This document shows, piece by piece, positions 7,934 to 18,042 of a DNA stretch of 64,000 nucleotides. A program made the position numbers and the translations under genes. Position 1 is the stretch's first letter. Each line of letters begins with the position of its first letter. The notes under the pieces are model-generated. The model did no database searches. It was not told the DNA's origin and saw only the letters and a program-made list of their open reading frames with translations. The DNA comes from Clostridia bacterium (GTDB lineage: Bacteria > Bacillota > Clostridia > Acetivibrionales > DSM-27016), in the NCBI GenBank assembly GCA_026414765.1, contig JAOAIJ010000015.1, positions 124,001 through 188,000 of the forward strand, in the 5' to 3' direction.

Positions 7934-8560
7934 TCATAAACTATCAATATAATTTTGTAAACATGAAAAATACTTACCAATATGTATGCCGTCAACTAAT
8001 GAATGATTTACTTGTACAGAAAACGGTAATAAGACTTTGTTAGTTTCCGAAAAGTATTTTCCCCAAGAAATTCTTGGTACAGAATCATGCTTGTTCAACG
8101 AAATGGTATGTGACAAATGCGTAAAAGAAATCCAAGGTATACAGGTTATGTATATTAAGTCATCTCTTCCGGCAAGTCCCTCCAAATTAAAGTAATCCTT
8201 CTGCTTTTTAGATTTTTCCTCAGTGTATTTTACAAATTCGTATAAGTCACCTTTTATATCAACTGTAATCAGTTTAAATAAATCATCTCCATTACCGATA
8301 TCTGTAAATGAAGGATGGAGCTTATCATGTAAAATGACTTTACCCTCCCTTATTCTGTACCGGAAATTCATTATTTCATTTGCAGCATGAGTAGAAGCAT
8401 AAATCATTGCGTAATAGAATGAAATCTTCTTGGTTCTCACAAAGCTGTGAAAATTAGTCACATCAATATTAGCGCAAATATTATATTGAGGGTAATCCAT
8501 TCTCTGAAAGAAATTAAAATGTTCTTTTCTTTCCCATTTTTCCAAGTCTATATACTCCAT
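7934..8560 (-). CDS. Chloramphenicol acetyltransferase-like protein
   Basis: This 208-aa protein of the CAT family would transfer acetyl from acetyl-CoA to a hydroxylated acceptor. The active-site region reads VNHSLVDGIHIGKY near the C-terminus, matching the family HHxxxDG pattern with the catalytic second histidine retained; the first position is Asn instead of His. FFQRMDYPQYNICANIDVTNF and ISFYYAMIYASTHAAN match the CAT N-terminal half. I placed the start at 8560, where CGGAGGGA is well spaced; an upstream ATG at 8626 is open but has no site. It lies just outside the tRNA island repeat. Whether it gives drug resistance or acetylates another substrate cannot be told. Confidence 0.82.
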   Translation of the reverse strand: MEYIDLEKWERKEHFNFFQRMDYPQYNICANIDVTNFHSFVRTKKISFYYAMIYASTHAANEIMNFRYRIREGKVILHDKLHPSFTDIGNGDDLFKLITVDIKGDLYEFVKYTEEKSKKQKDYFNLEGLAGRDDLIYITCIPWISFTHLSHTISLNKHDSVPRISWGKYFSETNKVLLPFSVQVNHSLVDGIHIGKYFSCLQNYIDSL

Positions 8561-8846
8561 TTTTCCCTCCGGGTTTGCTTTTGTATTACTGCGGTATTCC
8601 TTAAACTGCGAGTTTAGTATTATCATAATAATTATAATCTTTATTTTTAATACCTGCTACATTTTATCTTAACAATATCATAATTATTAAAATGTAAAAA
8701 ACTTAATGGGGTATATTTACTAAATTATTAGAATTTGTAATAATTATATGGATTGGATTACTATCAATCAGTAGCAATAAGCATAGGATTTATCAGATAC
8801 TGGTTGATATAGGCAAGTATATTATACTTTTTATAGAGGGTTTTTT

Positions 8847-9464
8847 ATGAAGTTCAAATCTAACTATGTGATTGCTTCTTGTATAATTATTGCTGCATTA
8901 GGGATAACAACCTATGCATACCAGAATAACATATTTTTTAACGTCGGTCAAAAAGTAAAGGATATTACTAAGAATAATGATACCGGTATTGTAGCAGTAG
9001 TTGGCGATAAAAAAATAACGAAAAAGGAATTTGATACATTTAAAACACTATATAGTGCGAGCGATAATATTCCTTCAGACACGGAACTTATTGAAAAGAT
9101 GATAAAAAATGAGGTTATATATGAACAAGCAATAAAAGATAATATAAATGTGAGTGAGGAAGAGCTTGATAAAGCTCTACAGGAACAGAAAGACATCATA
9201 GCAAAAGATAGAGATGCTAATATGAGCTATAAAAATTATGTTTCGGGTCTTAATATTACTGAGGAGGAGTATTGGGAAAAAGCAAAAGAGGGCATTAAGA
9301 AGGCTTTGATACGAGGCAAGTATAAGAATAAGCTAAAAGAATCATTTAAAGAGGAAAACCCTGATATAAAAGATAATGAATTTCAAGCTAAGTTTAATAA
9401 ATATTATAATGATATAGTTACTACACTGAAAAATGGTATGAAGATTGAAAACTATATTAAGTAA
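8847..9464 (+). CDS. SurA N-terminal-like membrane-anchored protein
   Basis: This 205-aa protein has an N-terminal hydrophobic segment (about residues 7-26) followed by GIVAVVGDKKITKKEFDTFK and NEVIYEQAIKDNINVSEEELDKAL. These resemble the chaperone part of SurA/PrsA-type proteins that handle exported polypeptides outside the membrane. No parvulin prolyl-isomerase domain follows, so it would be a chaperone-only or degenerate version. No lipobox cysteine is present, so it is anchored as a signal-anchor or secreted after cleavage. It is Lys/Asn/Asp-rich and AT-rich compared with housekeeping neighbours, which fits the accessory tract after the island. Confidence 0.65.
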   Translation: MKFKSNYVIASCIIIAALGITTYAYQNNIFFNVGQKVKDITKNNDTGIVAVVGDKKITKKEFDTFKTLYSASDNIPSDTELIEKMIKNEVIYEQAIKDNINVSEEELDKALQEQKDIIAKDRDANMSYKNYVSGLNITEEEYWEKAKEGIKKALIRGKYKNKLKESFKEENPDIKDNEFQAKFNKYYNDIVTTLKNGMKIENYIK

Positions 9465-9657
9465 AAACTAAGGCATGAAAAAAATCATTTTTTGGGAATT
9501 AAGAAAATACTTTTTTCTGGTAGATGATGTAAAGGTTAACCGGACAAAACTTTGTTAACATAACTGAAATTAGACTGGTGGCATGATAATACTTATTACA
9601 GTGAAGTTTATAAGATAATGAGTAGATCAAAAAGTCCCAACAAAAAGGTACGAAGAT

Positions 9658-10083
9658 ATGTTGCAATGGGGAGCTACTGCTGTGAACAAATTCAAATACT
9701 GTTTCCAACAGTTTAAATCAAGAGCTAGAAAACTAAAAAATGAAGTAAAAGCTTTATATCTGGCATATAAGCACCCTGAAGTGCCCTGGTATGCCAGATT
9801 TTTAATACTTTTGGTAGTAGGGTATGCATTGAGTCCTGTTGACTTGATACCTGATTTTATTCCTGTGCTGGGTTATCTTGATGATTTGATACTAATACCT
9901 TTAGGAGTATCTCTAGCAATAAAGCTTATACCAAGCGGTGTTATGGAAGAGTGCAGACGCCAGTCGGAAGGTGTATTCAGGGGCAAGAAACCGAAAAATT
10001 GGATTGCCGGGGCTGTAATAATTTTTATATGGTTGTTTTTCATAAGCTTTATTGTATACAAGATTCTTAGGGTGGTAGTGTAA
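9658..10083 (+). CDS. YkvA-like (DUF1232) membrane protein
   Basis: This 141-aa protein contains the DUF1232 signature around residues 40-80: HPEVPWYARFLILLVVGYALSP followed by VDLIPDFIPVLGYLDD. Three hydrophobic segments (about 45-62, 72-92, 117-137) indicate an inner-membrane protein. Function of the family is unknown. It ends 20 bp before the stop of the convergent cheY gene, with no obvious terminator between them. Confidence 0.8.
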   Translation: MLQWGATAVNKFKYCFQQFKSRARKLKNEVKALYLAYKHPEVPWYARFLILLVVGYALSPVDLIPDFIPVLGYLDDLILIPLGVSLAIKLIPSGVMEECRRQSEGVFRGKKPKNWIAGAVIIFIWLFFISFIVYKILRVVV

Positions 10084-10102
10084 AATACGGCGTAAATACA
10101 AA

Positions 10103-10468
10103 CTAGGACATGGACTTGAGTGTCTTCAATGCTGATGCTATGGCCTCTTCCTTAAAGGGCTTGACTATAAAACCCTTTGCCCCTGCCTGTATAGCATCAA
10201 TAACCATGAGTTTTTGCCCCATAGCCGAAACCATTATGATTTTTGCTTTGGGATCAAAGGCCATAATCTCCTTTACGGCACCTATACCGTCCAATTCTGG
10301 CATGGTTATATCCATAGTTACTATATCAGGGTGAAGTTCCCTGTATTTTTTGATAGCGGATATTCCGTTATCCGCTTCGCCTACAACAGTACATTCAAGC
10401 TTTTCCAGGATAGCTTTTAAAGTAAGCCTTGCAACTGCAGCATCATCAACAATCATTACTCTATTCAT
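10103..10468 (-). CDS. cheY: CheY-like single-domain response regulator
   Basis: This 121-aa protein is a stand-alone receiver. It has the acidic pocket IVDDAAVAR, the phospho-accepting Asp in PDIVTMDITMPELDG, the conserved Ser in MVSAMGQ and the Lys in KGFIVKPF. It probably accepts phosphate from CheA and signals to the flagellar motor or another target. The start at 10468 follows AAGGAGG by a normal distance; the frame extends farther upstream without a site. A chemoreceptor (12291-14531) and a cheW fragment lie nearby on the same strand, separated by aroC. No cheA is in the window, so its partner is unknown. Confidence 0.85.
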   Translation of the reverse strand: MNRVMIVDDAAVARLTLKAILEKLECTVVGEADNGISAIKKYRELHPDIVTMDITMPELDGIGAVKEIMAFDPKAKIIMVSAMGQKLMVIDAIQAGAKGFIVKPFKEEAIASALKTLKSMS

Positions 10469-10754
10469 GAACATTAGCCTCCTTAAGATGATTATTTTCC
10501 TAGAAGTCATTAAAACAAATAATAGTATATCGGGAATTCCAAATCTAGCCCTCTATACGGAAAAAGTCTATCAGGGTAACCGGTATTCAGTTCTGAAAAT
10601 AAGATTTACAGGTACATGACGCGTTAATTTTTACAGAATATATTCGGATTTTCTGATGACAGTTTTATTTAGTAGCATTCTAAAGTATAACTATTCGACA
10701 AATATTTAGATTTTCCTGCCGGAAAAATGGAAGCTTTAATAAATAAAATTCTAT

Positions 10755-10979
10755 TCAATGTGGTTTGATACCTATTCTGAATCTGTTGACATTTCTGCAA
10801 AGAGGGCAGTTGATGTCAATTTCCAATTTGTTTTTATCAATAAAAGTAGGTATACCTATTTCCTCATCTATTGTTTTTGCTACTGTCTCAATATTTTCGT
10901 CCTTTATTGTAACAGCCCAGCCAAATTCCCTGTCACAAAAGTAACATTTATGCTTTCCTCTTATTGTCACAGCGATCAC
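10755..10979 (-). CDS. Small zinc-ribbon-like protein, unknown function
   Basis: A protein of about 71-74 aa with two CxxC pairs (KCYFCDREF near the start and NCPLCRNVNRF near the end), spaced like a zinc ribbon. The middle is acidic (ENIETVAKTIDEEIG). The first GTG (10979) is only a base or two from the AAGGGA site, so GTG 10970, three codons in, may be the true start. I do not recognise a named family. It sits alone between cheY and aroC. Confidence 0.55.
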   Translation of the reverse strand: MIAVTIRGKHKCYFCDREFGWAVTIKDENIETVAKTIDEEIGIPTFIDKNKLEIDINCPLCRNVNRFRIGIKPH

Positions 10980-11074
10980 ATCCCTTCATTTAATAATATG
11001 CAGGTATGAGCAATAATTTTCTGAAATCTTATGCTTTATCTGCTTAAAATACAGACTAAAATATTATTCATAGG

Positions 11075-11103
11075 TTTCACTCCTTGGATTGTTTTGATAT
11101 AAT
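11075..11103 (+). promoter_or_regulatory. Candidate sigma-A promoter of aroC
   Basis: TATAAT at 11098-11103 has a TTTCAC -35-like element 17 bp upstream (11075-11080). It is 45 bp before the aroC start. Confidence 0.5.
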
Positions 11104-11147
11104 ATTAAGATAAAATTTCAGATTTATAAATCGCAGAAAGGAATAAT

Positions 11148-12248
11148 ATGTCAGGATCAATTTTTGGAAAGAATTTTCAGATATCCACCTGGGGTGAATC
11201 CCATGGTAAAGCATTGGGGGTAGTTATTGACGGCTGCCCGGCAGGAATAACATTATGTGAGGAAGATATCCAGGTGGATCTGGATAAAAGAAAACCCGGT
11301 AAATCACCGTTTGCGACACCAAGAAAAGAAGAAGACAAAGTTGAAATATTATCAGGAGTTTTTGAAGGAAAGACTACGGGAACCCCTGTTTCATTGATTA
11401 TACATAATACAAACCAGAGGTCCTATGATTATTCTGAGATATCTCAGTGTTATAGACCTGGGCATGCTGATTATTCATATGATCAGAAATACGGTTTCAG
11501 GGATTACAGAGGGGGAGGCCGCTCCTCGGGAAGGGAGACTACAGCAAGAGTAGCTGCCGGTGCTGTTGCTAAAAAGATTTTGTCGGAGCTGGATGTCAGC
11601 ATTCTGACATATACTCTTTCCATTGGGGATATAGTAATTGATAAATCTAAATTTGATGCTAAGCAGATTTATGAAAATTTTGTAGGTATGCCCGACAGTG
11701 ATGCTGCGGAAAAAGCTGCAGTCCTTCTGCAAAAGCGGAAAGAGGAGGAAGATTCTGCCGGAGGTGTTGTAGAATGTATTATAACCGGGCTGCCAAGCGG
11801 GGTAGGGGAGCCTGTTTTTGAGAAGCTTGATGCTATGCTTGGGAAGGCAATTTTTTCTATTGGAGCTGTTAAGGGTGTTGAGTTTGGAAACGGATTTGAT
11901 GCAGCTAAATTGGCAGGTTCAGAGAATAATGACTTTTTGAGATATGGTGAAGATGAAAATCTTACCAAGCTTTCAAATAATTCGGGAGGAATAACAGGAG
12001 GAATAAGTGACGGATTTCCTATCGTATTGCGGGCTGCATTCAAACCAACTCCCTCAATACACAAAACACAACAGACTGTCAATAAAAGGTGTGAGAACGT
12101 AGAAATTAATATTGAGGGCAGACACGATCCTATTATCGTTCCCAGGGCTATCATAGTGGTGGAAGCTATGGTAGCATTGACTTTGGTTGATTACCTCCTG
12201 CAAAGGATATTTTCGCGTATTGATCTCATAAAAAAGGCATTAAAGTAG
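11148..12248 (+). CDS. aroC: Chorismate synthase
   Basis: AroC performs the last step of the shikimate pathway, removing phosphate from 5-enolpyruvylshikimate-3-phosphate to give chorismate with reduced FMN as cofactor. The 366-aa protein begins GSIFGKNFQISTWGESHGKALG and has RPGHADYSYDQKYGFRDYRGGGRSSGRET and the GGISDGFPIVLRAAFKPTPSI segments that line the active site. Length is normal for the family. GAAAGGA precedes the ATG. It stands as a single gene, away from other aro genes, with its own promoter and a bidirectional terminator. Confidence 0.97.
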   Translation: MSGSIFGKNFQISTWGESHGKALGVVIDGCPAGITLCEEDIQVDLDKRKPGKSPFATPRKEEDKVEILSGVFEGKTTGTPVSLIIHNTNQRSYDYSEISQCYRPGHADYSYDQKYGFRDYRGGGRSSGRETTARVAAGAVAKKILSELDVSILTYTLSIGDIVIDKSKFDAKQIYENFVGMPDSDAAEKAAVLLQKRKEEEDSAGGVVECIITGLPSGVGEPVFEKLDAMLGKAIFSIGAVKGVEFGNGFDAAKLAGSENNDFLRYGEDENLTKLSNNSGGITGGISDGFPIVLRAAFKPTPSIHKTQQTVNKRCENVEINIEGRHDPIIVPRAIIVVEAMVALTLVDYLLQRIFSRIDLIKKALK

Positions 12249-12256
12249 CAAGAAAA

Positions 12257-12286
12257 AGCGGGAGGGTAAAACCCTCCCGCTGCTTT
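12257..12286. terminator. Bidirectional terminator between aroC and chemoreceptor
   Basis: A perfect 11-bp GC-rich stem (AGCGGGAGGGT/ACCCTCCCGCT, 3-nt loop) is flanked by A residues on the left and T residues on the right. It serves the convergent genes on both strands. Confidence 0.88.
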
Positions 12287-12290
12287 TGCA

Positions 12291-14531
12291 TTAATATTTT
12301 CCGTAGCTTGTGCCTTCCAGAGAAATATGCGGCTTACTTGTGCCCGTATTAGTATCCTTCTTGTTTGTTTTCTTCTCTACATTATAACCCAACATATTCA
12401 GAATGTCGGAATCTATGGTTTTCAAACTGCCTGCACCCAGACTTTTTTTCTGTAATTTAAACTTACTTACCAATTCTTTCAGAACCTCTGACTGGCTCGA
12501 CAATTCTTCACTTGCTGCTGCACCCTGTTGTGAAGTCGCTGAGTTTGTCTGGATGACCTGAGACACTTCGTTTATTGCTTGATTGATTTGACTGATCCCC
12601 GAAGCCTGTTCATTTGATGCAATAGCAATTTCACCTACCAGATTGGCTGCTTTTGATATATCATCAACTATCTTGTCAAGTGCGTTTGCGGTATCAGTTG
12701 CAAGCTTTGTTCCGGATTCTACTTTCTTAATTGATCCTTCAATAAGAGAAGTAGTTTCTTTAGCTGCACTTGCGCTGCGTGCCGCCAGGTTTCTGACTTC
12801 TTCGGCAACCACTGCGAAGCCTTTCCCGTGCTGTCCTGCCCGTGCTGCTTCTACAGCTGCGTTAAGCGCCAGTATATTGGTTTGGAATGCTATTTCATCA
12901 ATAACCTTGATAATTTTTGAGATATTGCTTGATGCTTCATTAATTTCAGACATTGATTTCAGCATATCCTTCATCTGTCTGTTTCCCTGCTCTGCATTTT
13001 CCTTTGCCACCACAGCCAGTTCGTTGGCCTGGCCGGCACTTAGCGCATTTTGTTTGGTTTGTGCGGCTACCTGAGTCATTGATGCGGTAATTTCCTCAAC
13101 AGAACCAGCCTGCTCTGTTGCTCCCTGTGATAAGGACTGGCTTGAGTCTGACACCTGTCTTGCACCGGATGCAACTTGCCGTGCGGACATATTCAAATCA
13201 CTTAATACTTCATTTAAGGATTCTATTATAAGGTTCAGCGAATTCCTGATACCGGAAAAATCGCCCTTATACTCATTGGTTATACTCACGTTGAGATTTC
13301 CGCCTGCCATTTCATTCAAAACCTCGGATATTTCATTTACATATGAGCTTAATATTTTTGCTGTCTCATTAAGTGCTGTTTTTATTTCTGCATGATCACC
13401 TCTGTAATTTCCCTGAACCCTTACCTGTAAGTTGCCTTTTGCTATTTCCTGCAAAACCCTTGATGATTCTTTGATTGGTTCGATTACTGCATCAAGTGTG
13501 TTGTTTATTCCTAGTAGGATTTCCTTATAGCCGCCATTAAAGCTTTCTGCATTACCCCTGGTATCCAGACGGCCTTCTATAGCAGCTCTGGTAAGAATAC
13601 TCGTTTCTTCAGACAGCATCTTTAATGAAACTATCATTGATTTCATGCTTTTTGCAAGAATATCATCATCAGACTTGGATTTTATTTCAACATTAAGATT
13701 ACCTTGTGCGATATTCTCCGCTGCATCAGCTTTTTCAACAATACTGTCAATCATTTTTCCGAATGCATCGGAAAGTTTTCCTATTTCATCATTTGACTTT
13801 ATATTCATATTTACATTTGTTTTTCCAAGTGCAATTTCTTCTGCTGCTTCACGCAGGTTTTTCAGAGAGCGTGAAATCATCCGAAGGAAAATTAGTGAAA
13901 GCCCTATTGCTAGCAAAAGAGCCACAATATCTATAATAACAATCTTTCTGGACATGGAGTCTTTTTCATTTTCGATAAGTGACATTTGAGTTTCCGCACT
14001 TTTATCAATTGCTTCTCCAATGGAGTTGATTAATTCTCTTGACTCATCAAATTTATCTGTCCAGCCTGTTGAAACACTCTGTGTTTTTATCATGTTTTTG
14101 CAAATATCGGTCCATTCTTTGAAGCTTGCATCAAAAGAGGCAAAAATCTCGAATATGGTTTTCTGTGTTTTATCGTCCTTTACATTACTCCACATATCTT
14201 TATTAAGTTCCATAATCGTTTTTATTTTGGATGATCTGTCTATAACCTGGCCTACATTTTCTTCAAATGACTTAACTTGTTTGTCAAAATTCTCACCTGT
14301 ATTGTCTATGTAGATTATTTGCTGCATTGCTGTCAAGGCCTGATACATATCTCTGTCGGCATTCAATATCAAGGTGGTGGACTGGAGGTGCTCGTCAAAA
14401 ATCGAACCTTTCATTTTGCTAAAAACATCGTTGACTGTAAAAATGGAATAGGCAGTTACAATTATAACAGCAATAATCGGGATAGCTATTACAGTTACAA
14501 GTTTGAGCTTAAGGGAGAGCTTATCCAACAT
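12291..14531 (-). CDS. Methyl-accepting chemotaxis protein with serial HAMP domains
   Basis: This 746-aa transmembrane receptor signals to CheA through CheW. TM1 is at about residues 11-29, an extracytoplasmic helical sensor (four-helix-bundle type) at 30-195, and TM2 at 197-218. Then come about five HAMP-like units between 220 and 440, with recurring GNLxV and NxT/SLN patterns, and the signalling hairpin at 455-705. The hairpin tip reads [21 protein letters not shown]. Start 14531 has AAAGGAG upstream; the open frame extends 33 codons farther without a site. The stacked HAMP units are unusual for a membrane receptor. The ligand cannot be inferred. A cheW fragment lies just upstream on the same strand. 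Confidence 0.93.
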   Translation of the reverse strand: MLDKLSLKLKLVTVIAIPIIAVIIVTAYSIFTVNDVFSKMKGSIFDEHLQSTTLILNADRDMYQALTAMQQIIYIDNTGENFDKQVKSFEENVGQVIDRSSKIKTIMELNKDMWSNVKDDKTQKTIFEIFASFDASFKEWTDICKNMIKTQSVSTGWTDKFDESRELINSIGEAIDKSAETQMSLIENEKDSMSRKIVIIDIVALLLAIGLSLIFLRMISRSLKNLREAAEEIALGKTNVNMNIKSNDEIGKLSDAFGKMIDSIVEKADAAENIAQGNLNVEIKSKSDDDILAKSMKSMIVSLKMLSEETSILTRAAIEGRLDTRGNAESFNGGYKEILLGINNTLDAVIEPIKESSRVLQEIAKGNLQVRVQGNYRGDHAEIKTALNETAKILSSYVNEISEVLNEMAGGNLNVSITNEYKGDFSGIRNSLNLIIESLNEVLSDLNMSARQVASGARQVSDSSQSLSQGATEQAGSVEEITASMTQVAAQTKQNALSAGQANELAVVAKENAEQGNRQMKDMLKSMSEINEASSNISKIIKVIDEIAFQTNILALNAAVEAARAGQHGKGFAVVAEEVRNLAARSASAAKETTSLIEGSIKKVESGTKLATDTANALDKIVDDISKAANLVGEIAIASNEQASGISQINQAINEVSQVIQTNSATSQQGAAASEELSSQSEVLKELVSKFKLQKKSLGAGSLKTIDSDILNMLGYNVEKKTNKKDTNTGTSKPHISLEGTSYGKY

Positions 14532-14580
14532 ATTGATTCTCCTTTCAAGAGATGATTTGAAGCTGACAGGATATGGCGTT

Positions 14581-14715
14581 TCAAACAAGGTGCAGTGATG
14601 CAACATCCTTGGTACATGGAAGCTTCTCACAATCCAACAAAAGAATTACTTTGTTTTCCTCCTTTCCGATGCCCTTTATGTAGTTGTTACTGGAGCTGAT
14701 TTTTATGTCAGGTAG
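14581..14715 (-). pseudogene. cheW C-terminal remnant
   Basis: About 35 residues match the end of CheW proteins: a LPDIKISSS stretch, then [19 protein letters not shown] and CEKL. This is the conserved 'yikGig...d.liilLDlekl' region. Upstream sequence in this frame is not CheW-like and is interrupted by a TAA near 14790. The fragment lies 50 bp upstream of the chemoreceptor on the same strand, so an ancestral cheW-mcp operon is plausible. Confidence 0.55.
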
Positions 14716-15030
14716 TGCTTGTTGTGAGTGATTATAGTTGAGCCGATAAATGTAATTTAAATACATACAAGTCAAACAATATTACATGGTGGAAAATCCT
14801 GAATTGTAGAAACAATAAACTATATACTTAACAAGCTTTTGCTATGCGTAGTACTTAAGAAATCTTGTCCGTGAGGAATATATTAAGAAAATTAATGAAT
14901 TGATAAAGATATTTAAATTATAAGTTCATAACAGAAGTGTGTCAACTATGAGTTTTATACCTATTGTCTTTTTTGATTTGTATACATACAGCCGTTATGA
15001 TAAAATTATGTTTATGGCAAATCCGGGGGC
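14716..15030. other. Intergenic stretch, no gene seen
   Basis: This AT-rich sequence lies between the cheW remnant and the MFS gene, with stops in all frames and no clear hairpin with a T tract. It presumably holds the divergent promoters of the chemoreceptor and the transporter, but I could not assign a convincing -35/-10 pair. Confidence 0.4.
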
Positions 15031-16314
15031 ATGAACATGAAGCATATCGATAAAAACAGAAATACATTATTTTTAGTATCTGAAGGTATTGCAGCTGCTG
15101 TCATACTAAACCTTTTCAGCCCTTTTACCCAGATGTTTGCCAAGAGAATGGGGGCTGGAGATTTACACATAGCCCTGATAAATTCACTTCCTCCACTTGT
15201 TGCGATTCTTGTACTGATACCTTGCAGTATTCTGATTGAAAGAGTAGCAGACAAGAAATTTGTTACAGGTATTATGATAGTATTTAACAGCATTTTCTAT
15301 GCAATTATTGCATTTACACCCAATTTACCACATGAACTGAGAGTTATAGTATATGTTGTTCTTATAGGGCTTATGAATTGGCCAGGGGCGCTTTATACCA
15401 CATCATGGCAGTCTTTCTTTTCATACACTTTTACGGATAAGGAAGCAAACCGTATCTATTCGCTGAGGAGCAAATATGGCGCTTTTTTCGGATTGATAAC
15501 GGTATTGCTGACAGGACTGCTGCTTTCCACGGTTCCTAAAAGCGACTCTGACAGAATACTGCTATACCAGTTTTTTTATGGCACCTGTTTTTTGATTTCA
15601 ATGGTTCAAGTGTTTTTTTTATCCGGAATAAGACAAAACTCTGTTGATAGTGCAAACAAGCAAGATTCTGAAAAGTCTGACATATCTCTGAAGGATATTA
15701 AGGGCGTGTTTGCCAACAAGCCTTTTATGATTTTCTGTGCTTGTGTATTTACATTTCATATAGCCTGGCAAATGGGGTGGCCGTTGTTTTTCTTATATAA
15801 TGCAGATTATATCAGGGTAAACGAATTTCAACTGGGTATTTTAAATGTAGCATCAGGGCTTGCGTCATTCCTGTCCTATCCTTTGTGGCACAAGCTTGCA
15901 GTAAAGAAGGGGAACAGTTTTGTAATTATTATTGGTGCTTTAGGGCTTACTACAAACCCATTTTTTTATACTGGAATAATGCCTTTTTATGTAATTGTTG
16001 CTGTAAACATAATAGTAGGCGCTGCTTGTGCGGCCTTTACCATGATGCTGTTTTGCAATCTCATGGAGATTTTGCCCACAAGCAAGAAAACCATGTATAT
16101 ATCGATGTATAATACATTTATTAACATATCGGGCTTTATTGCCCCGCTTTTAGGCATATGGATGAACAGGCATACTGGTATATTCCGTGCCATGTTGATA
16201 ATTGGTGTTTTGAGAACTATCGGGGTAGGGATGTTTGCATTTAGATGGTTTTTATCTTTAAAAGAAAAGGAAAATAAAAGCAGTGCAGGACAGGTTTATG
16301 GGAGGAATCAGTGA
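15031..16314 (+). CDS. MFS-type transporter
   Basis: This 427-aa integral membrane protein has about 12 hydrophobic segments, with a central cytoplasmic loop around residues 205-235 ([16 protein letters not shown]), the usual 6+6 layout of the major facilitator superfamily. The substrate is not evident. A CGGGGGC site precedes ATG 15031; ATG 15037 is two codons in and better spaced. The stop is 1 bp before the pdxA-family gene, so the two are co-translated. The transporter may import or export a compound linked to that dehydrogenase, which is an inference from gene order alone. Confidence 0.82.
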   Translation: MNMKHIDKNRNTLFLVSEGIAAAVILNLFSPFTQMFAKRMGAGDLHIALINSLPPLVAILVLIPCSILIERVADKKFVTGIMIVFNSIFYAIIAFTPNLPHELRVIVYVVLIGLMNWPGALYTTSWQSFFSYTFTDKEANRIYSLRSKYGAFFGLITVLLTGLLLSTVPKSDSDRILLYQFFYGTCFLISMVQVFFLSGIRQNSVDSANKQDSEKSDISLKDIKGVFANKPFMIFCACVFTFHIAWQMGWPLFFLYNADYIRVNEFQLGILNVASGLASFLSYPLWHKLAVKKGNSFVIIIGALGLTTNPFFYTGIMPFYVIVAVNIIVGAACAAFTMMLFCNLMEILPTSKKTMYISMYNTFINISGFIAPLLGIWMNRHTGIFRAMLIIGVLRTIGVGMFAFRWFLSLKEKENKSSAGQVYGRNQ

Positions 16315-16315
16315 T

Positions 16316-17314
16316 ATGGACAGACCGGTAATTGGTATACCTTTGGGAGATCCGGCAGGCATAGGGCCTGAAATTGTTGTGAAAGCACTTATTAACTCAG
16401 GAGTATACAAAAACTGCAAGCCCTTAGTGATCGGCAACATCGGAGTGATGAAAAGGATTTGTACAGATATTGGGTTGGATATAAAATTCAATGTAATAGA
16501 AGACCCGGTTAAGGGCAGATACTGTCCGGGGCTCATAGATTTGGTATCTCTTGAAAATATTGAGTACAATGGCATTAAGTATGGTGAAGTACAGGCTGAG
16601 GCAGGAAGGGCTGCTTATGATTATATAGTGAAGACAACGGAATTCGCTTTGGACGGAAAAATTAATGCAATTGCTACTACACCTATAAACAAAGAAGCAA
16701 TAAAAGCTGCAAATATTGATTTTATAGGACATACAGAGATGCTTGCCGACTTGACAAAAACTGATGATCCGCTTACCATGTTCCAGGTCTACAGCTTAAG
16801 GGTATTTTTCCTTTCAAGGCATGTTTCACTCAGGAAAGCCTGTGATTTGGTTAAAAAGCAAAGATTATTCGACTATGTAGTCAGATGCGATAATGCTTTG
16901 AAACGTCTTGGGCTTGATAGAAGACTTATTGCAATAGCCGGTCTTAATCCACACAGCGGAGAGCACGGCCTTTTTGGTGATGAGGAAACAAGGGAGGTAA
17001 TACCTGCTGTAACAGCCTTAAAGGAAAAAGGTTTTGATGTCGTTGGCCCGGTTCCTGCAGATTCGGTTTTCTATCAGGCATTAAAGGGCAGATATGATGC
17101 CGTACTTTCCCTCTATCATGATCAAGGTCACATAGCAACGAAAACTGTAGATTTTGAGAAGACAATCTCCCTTACTATAGGGATGCCTTTTTTAAGGACA
17201 TCTGTTGATCACGGTACAGCCTTTGATATTGCCGGAAAGGGTATAGCAAGTCCGGTAAGTATGGAGGAGGCGATAAGATTGGCGGCTTTGTATTGCGGTT
17301 CATATATGGGGTGA
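16316..17314 (+). CDS. PdxA-family 4-phosphate dehydrogenase
   Basis: The 332-aa protein belongs to the 4-hydroxythreonine-4-phosphate dehydrogenase family, which oxidises and decarboxylates phosphorylated hydroxy acids with [16 protein letters not shown] is at the N-terminus, followed by [33 protein letters not shown] (with the metal-ligand histidine), [10 protein letters not shown] and [13 protein letters not shown]. Many clostridial members are PdxA2-like and act on D-threonate/D-erythronate 4-phosphate. Whether this one serves vitamin B6 synthesis or sugar-acid catabolism is open; the adjacent transporter leans toward catabolism. ATG 16316 has GGGAGGA 9 bp upstream inside the end of the MFS gene. 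Confidence 0.88.
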   Translation: MDRPVIGIPLGDPAGIGPEIVVKALINSGVYKNCKPLVIGNIGVMKRICTDIGLDIKFNVIEDPVKGRYCPGLIDLVSLENIEYNGIKYGEVQAEAGRAAYDYIVKTTEFALDGKINAIATTPINKEAIKAANIDFIGHTEMLADLTKTDDPLTMFQVYSLRVFFLSRHVSLRKACDLVKKQRLFDYVVRCDNALKRLGLDRRLIAIAGLNPHSGEHGLFGDEETREVIPAVTALKEKGFDVVGPVPADSVFYQALKGRYDAVLSLYHDQGHIATKTVDFEKTISLTIGMPFLRTSVDHGTAFDIAGKGIASPVSMEEAIRLAALYCGSYMG

Positions 17315-17322
17315 AGCAAATA

Positions 17323-17359
17323 CGGGTATCCTGGAAGATCCAACCGGGATACCCTTTTT
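17323..17359 (+). terminator. Terminator after the pdxA-family gene
   Basis: GGGTATCC at 17324 pairs with GGATACCC ending at 17354, and the stem runs directly into five T residues. Confidence 0.75.
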
Positions 17360-17399
17360 AGTTAATAGATGCAGCTTTGATTCATTGGGTTTTCAATGA

Positions 17400-17747
17400 T
17401 TACAGCGATTCGCGTGCTGATTTGGGCAAACTCTTTAAAACCAGATCATAGGAGTGGTTTATCATCCAGAACAATTCTTCTTCAGGGATTGAATCATCTA
17501 CAACAATGGTATTCCAGTTTTTCTTACTCATATGGTAACCCGGAGTGATGGATGAATAACGCTGTCTGAATTCCTGGGCAAGGAACGGGTCGCATTTTAG
17601 TGATAGATTCAGCTTGTTATCGCGCTGTGAGATGAGTGCAAACATTTTGCCTCCAGCCTTAATTACAATGACATCAGGGCCGAAGGGGAAATCCTCGACT
17701 GCTCCACTCTTTGATAAGCAATAATCCTTCAATTCCTTTGGATTCAT
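17400..17747 (-). CDS. YjbR/MmcQ-family protein
   Basis: This 115-aa protein of the YjbR/MmcQ (CyaY-like fold) family begins MNPKELKDYCLSKSGAVEDFPFG and contains GGKMFALIS, LNLSLKCDPFLAQEFR, ITPGYHMSKKNWNTIVVD and a final helix SYDLVLKSLPK. Members are thought to bind DNA or small ligands, but the role is unknown. A GGAGG site lies just upstream. It is a single gene convergent with pdxA. Confidence 0.85.
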   Translation of the reverse strand: MNPKELKDYCLSKSGAVEDFPFGPDVIVIKAGGKMFALISQRDNKLNLSLKCDPFLAQEFRQRYSSITPGYHMSKKNWNTIVVDDSIPEEELFWMINHSYDLVLKSLPKSARESL

Positions 17748-18042
17748 ACAGTGCCTCCGTTATCGCGCACAGGTATGCGCTGACTAAAATAAGCTTTGTT
17801 ATGCATTATAAGTATAACATGAATTGGTAATTATGCAATAGAAAAAAGAACGTATGTTTATTCTGCTGATCTGAATTGCTAATATCGATGTAAAACAGAG
17901 AAAAAAATGTTTGTTCATTGTTGCTAAAAAGGACTTAATTGGGTAATATATGTATTAGTGTGCAACATTCGTTAAGCAGCAGGAGGCAGTTAAAGTACCA
18001 CACATGCCATCATTCAGTTTAGATAGTATTACGGAGGATATA

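Noticed and set aside
11669-12154. 161-aa minus-strand frame inside aroC
   Set aside because: Composition mirrors aroC codons, no ribosome binding site, aroC is certain.
12643-13989. Long plus-strand open frames
   Set aside because: They are antisense shadows of the chemoreceptor coding region with no start signals.
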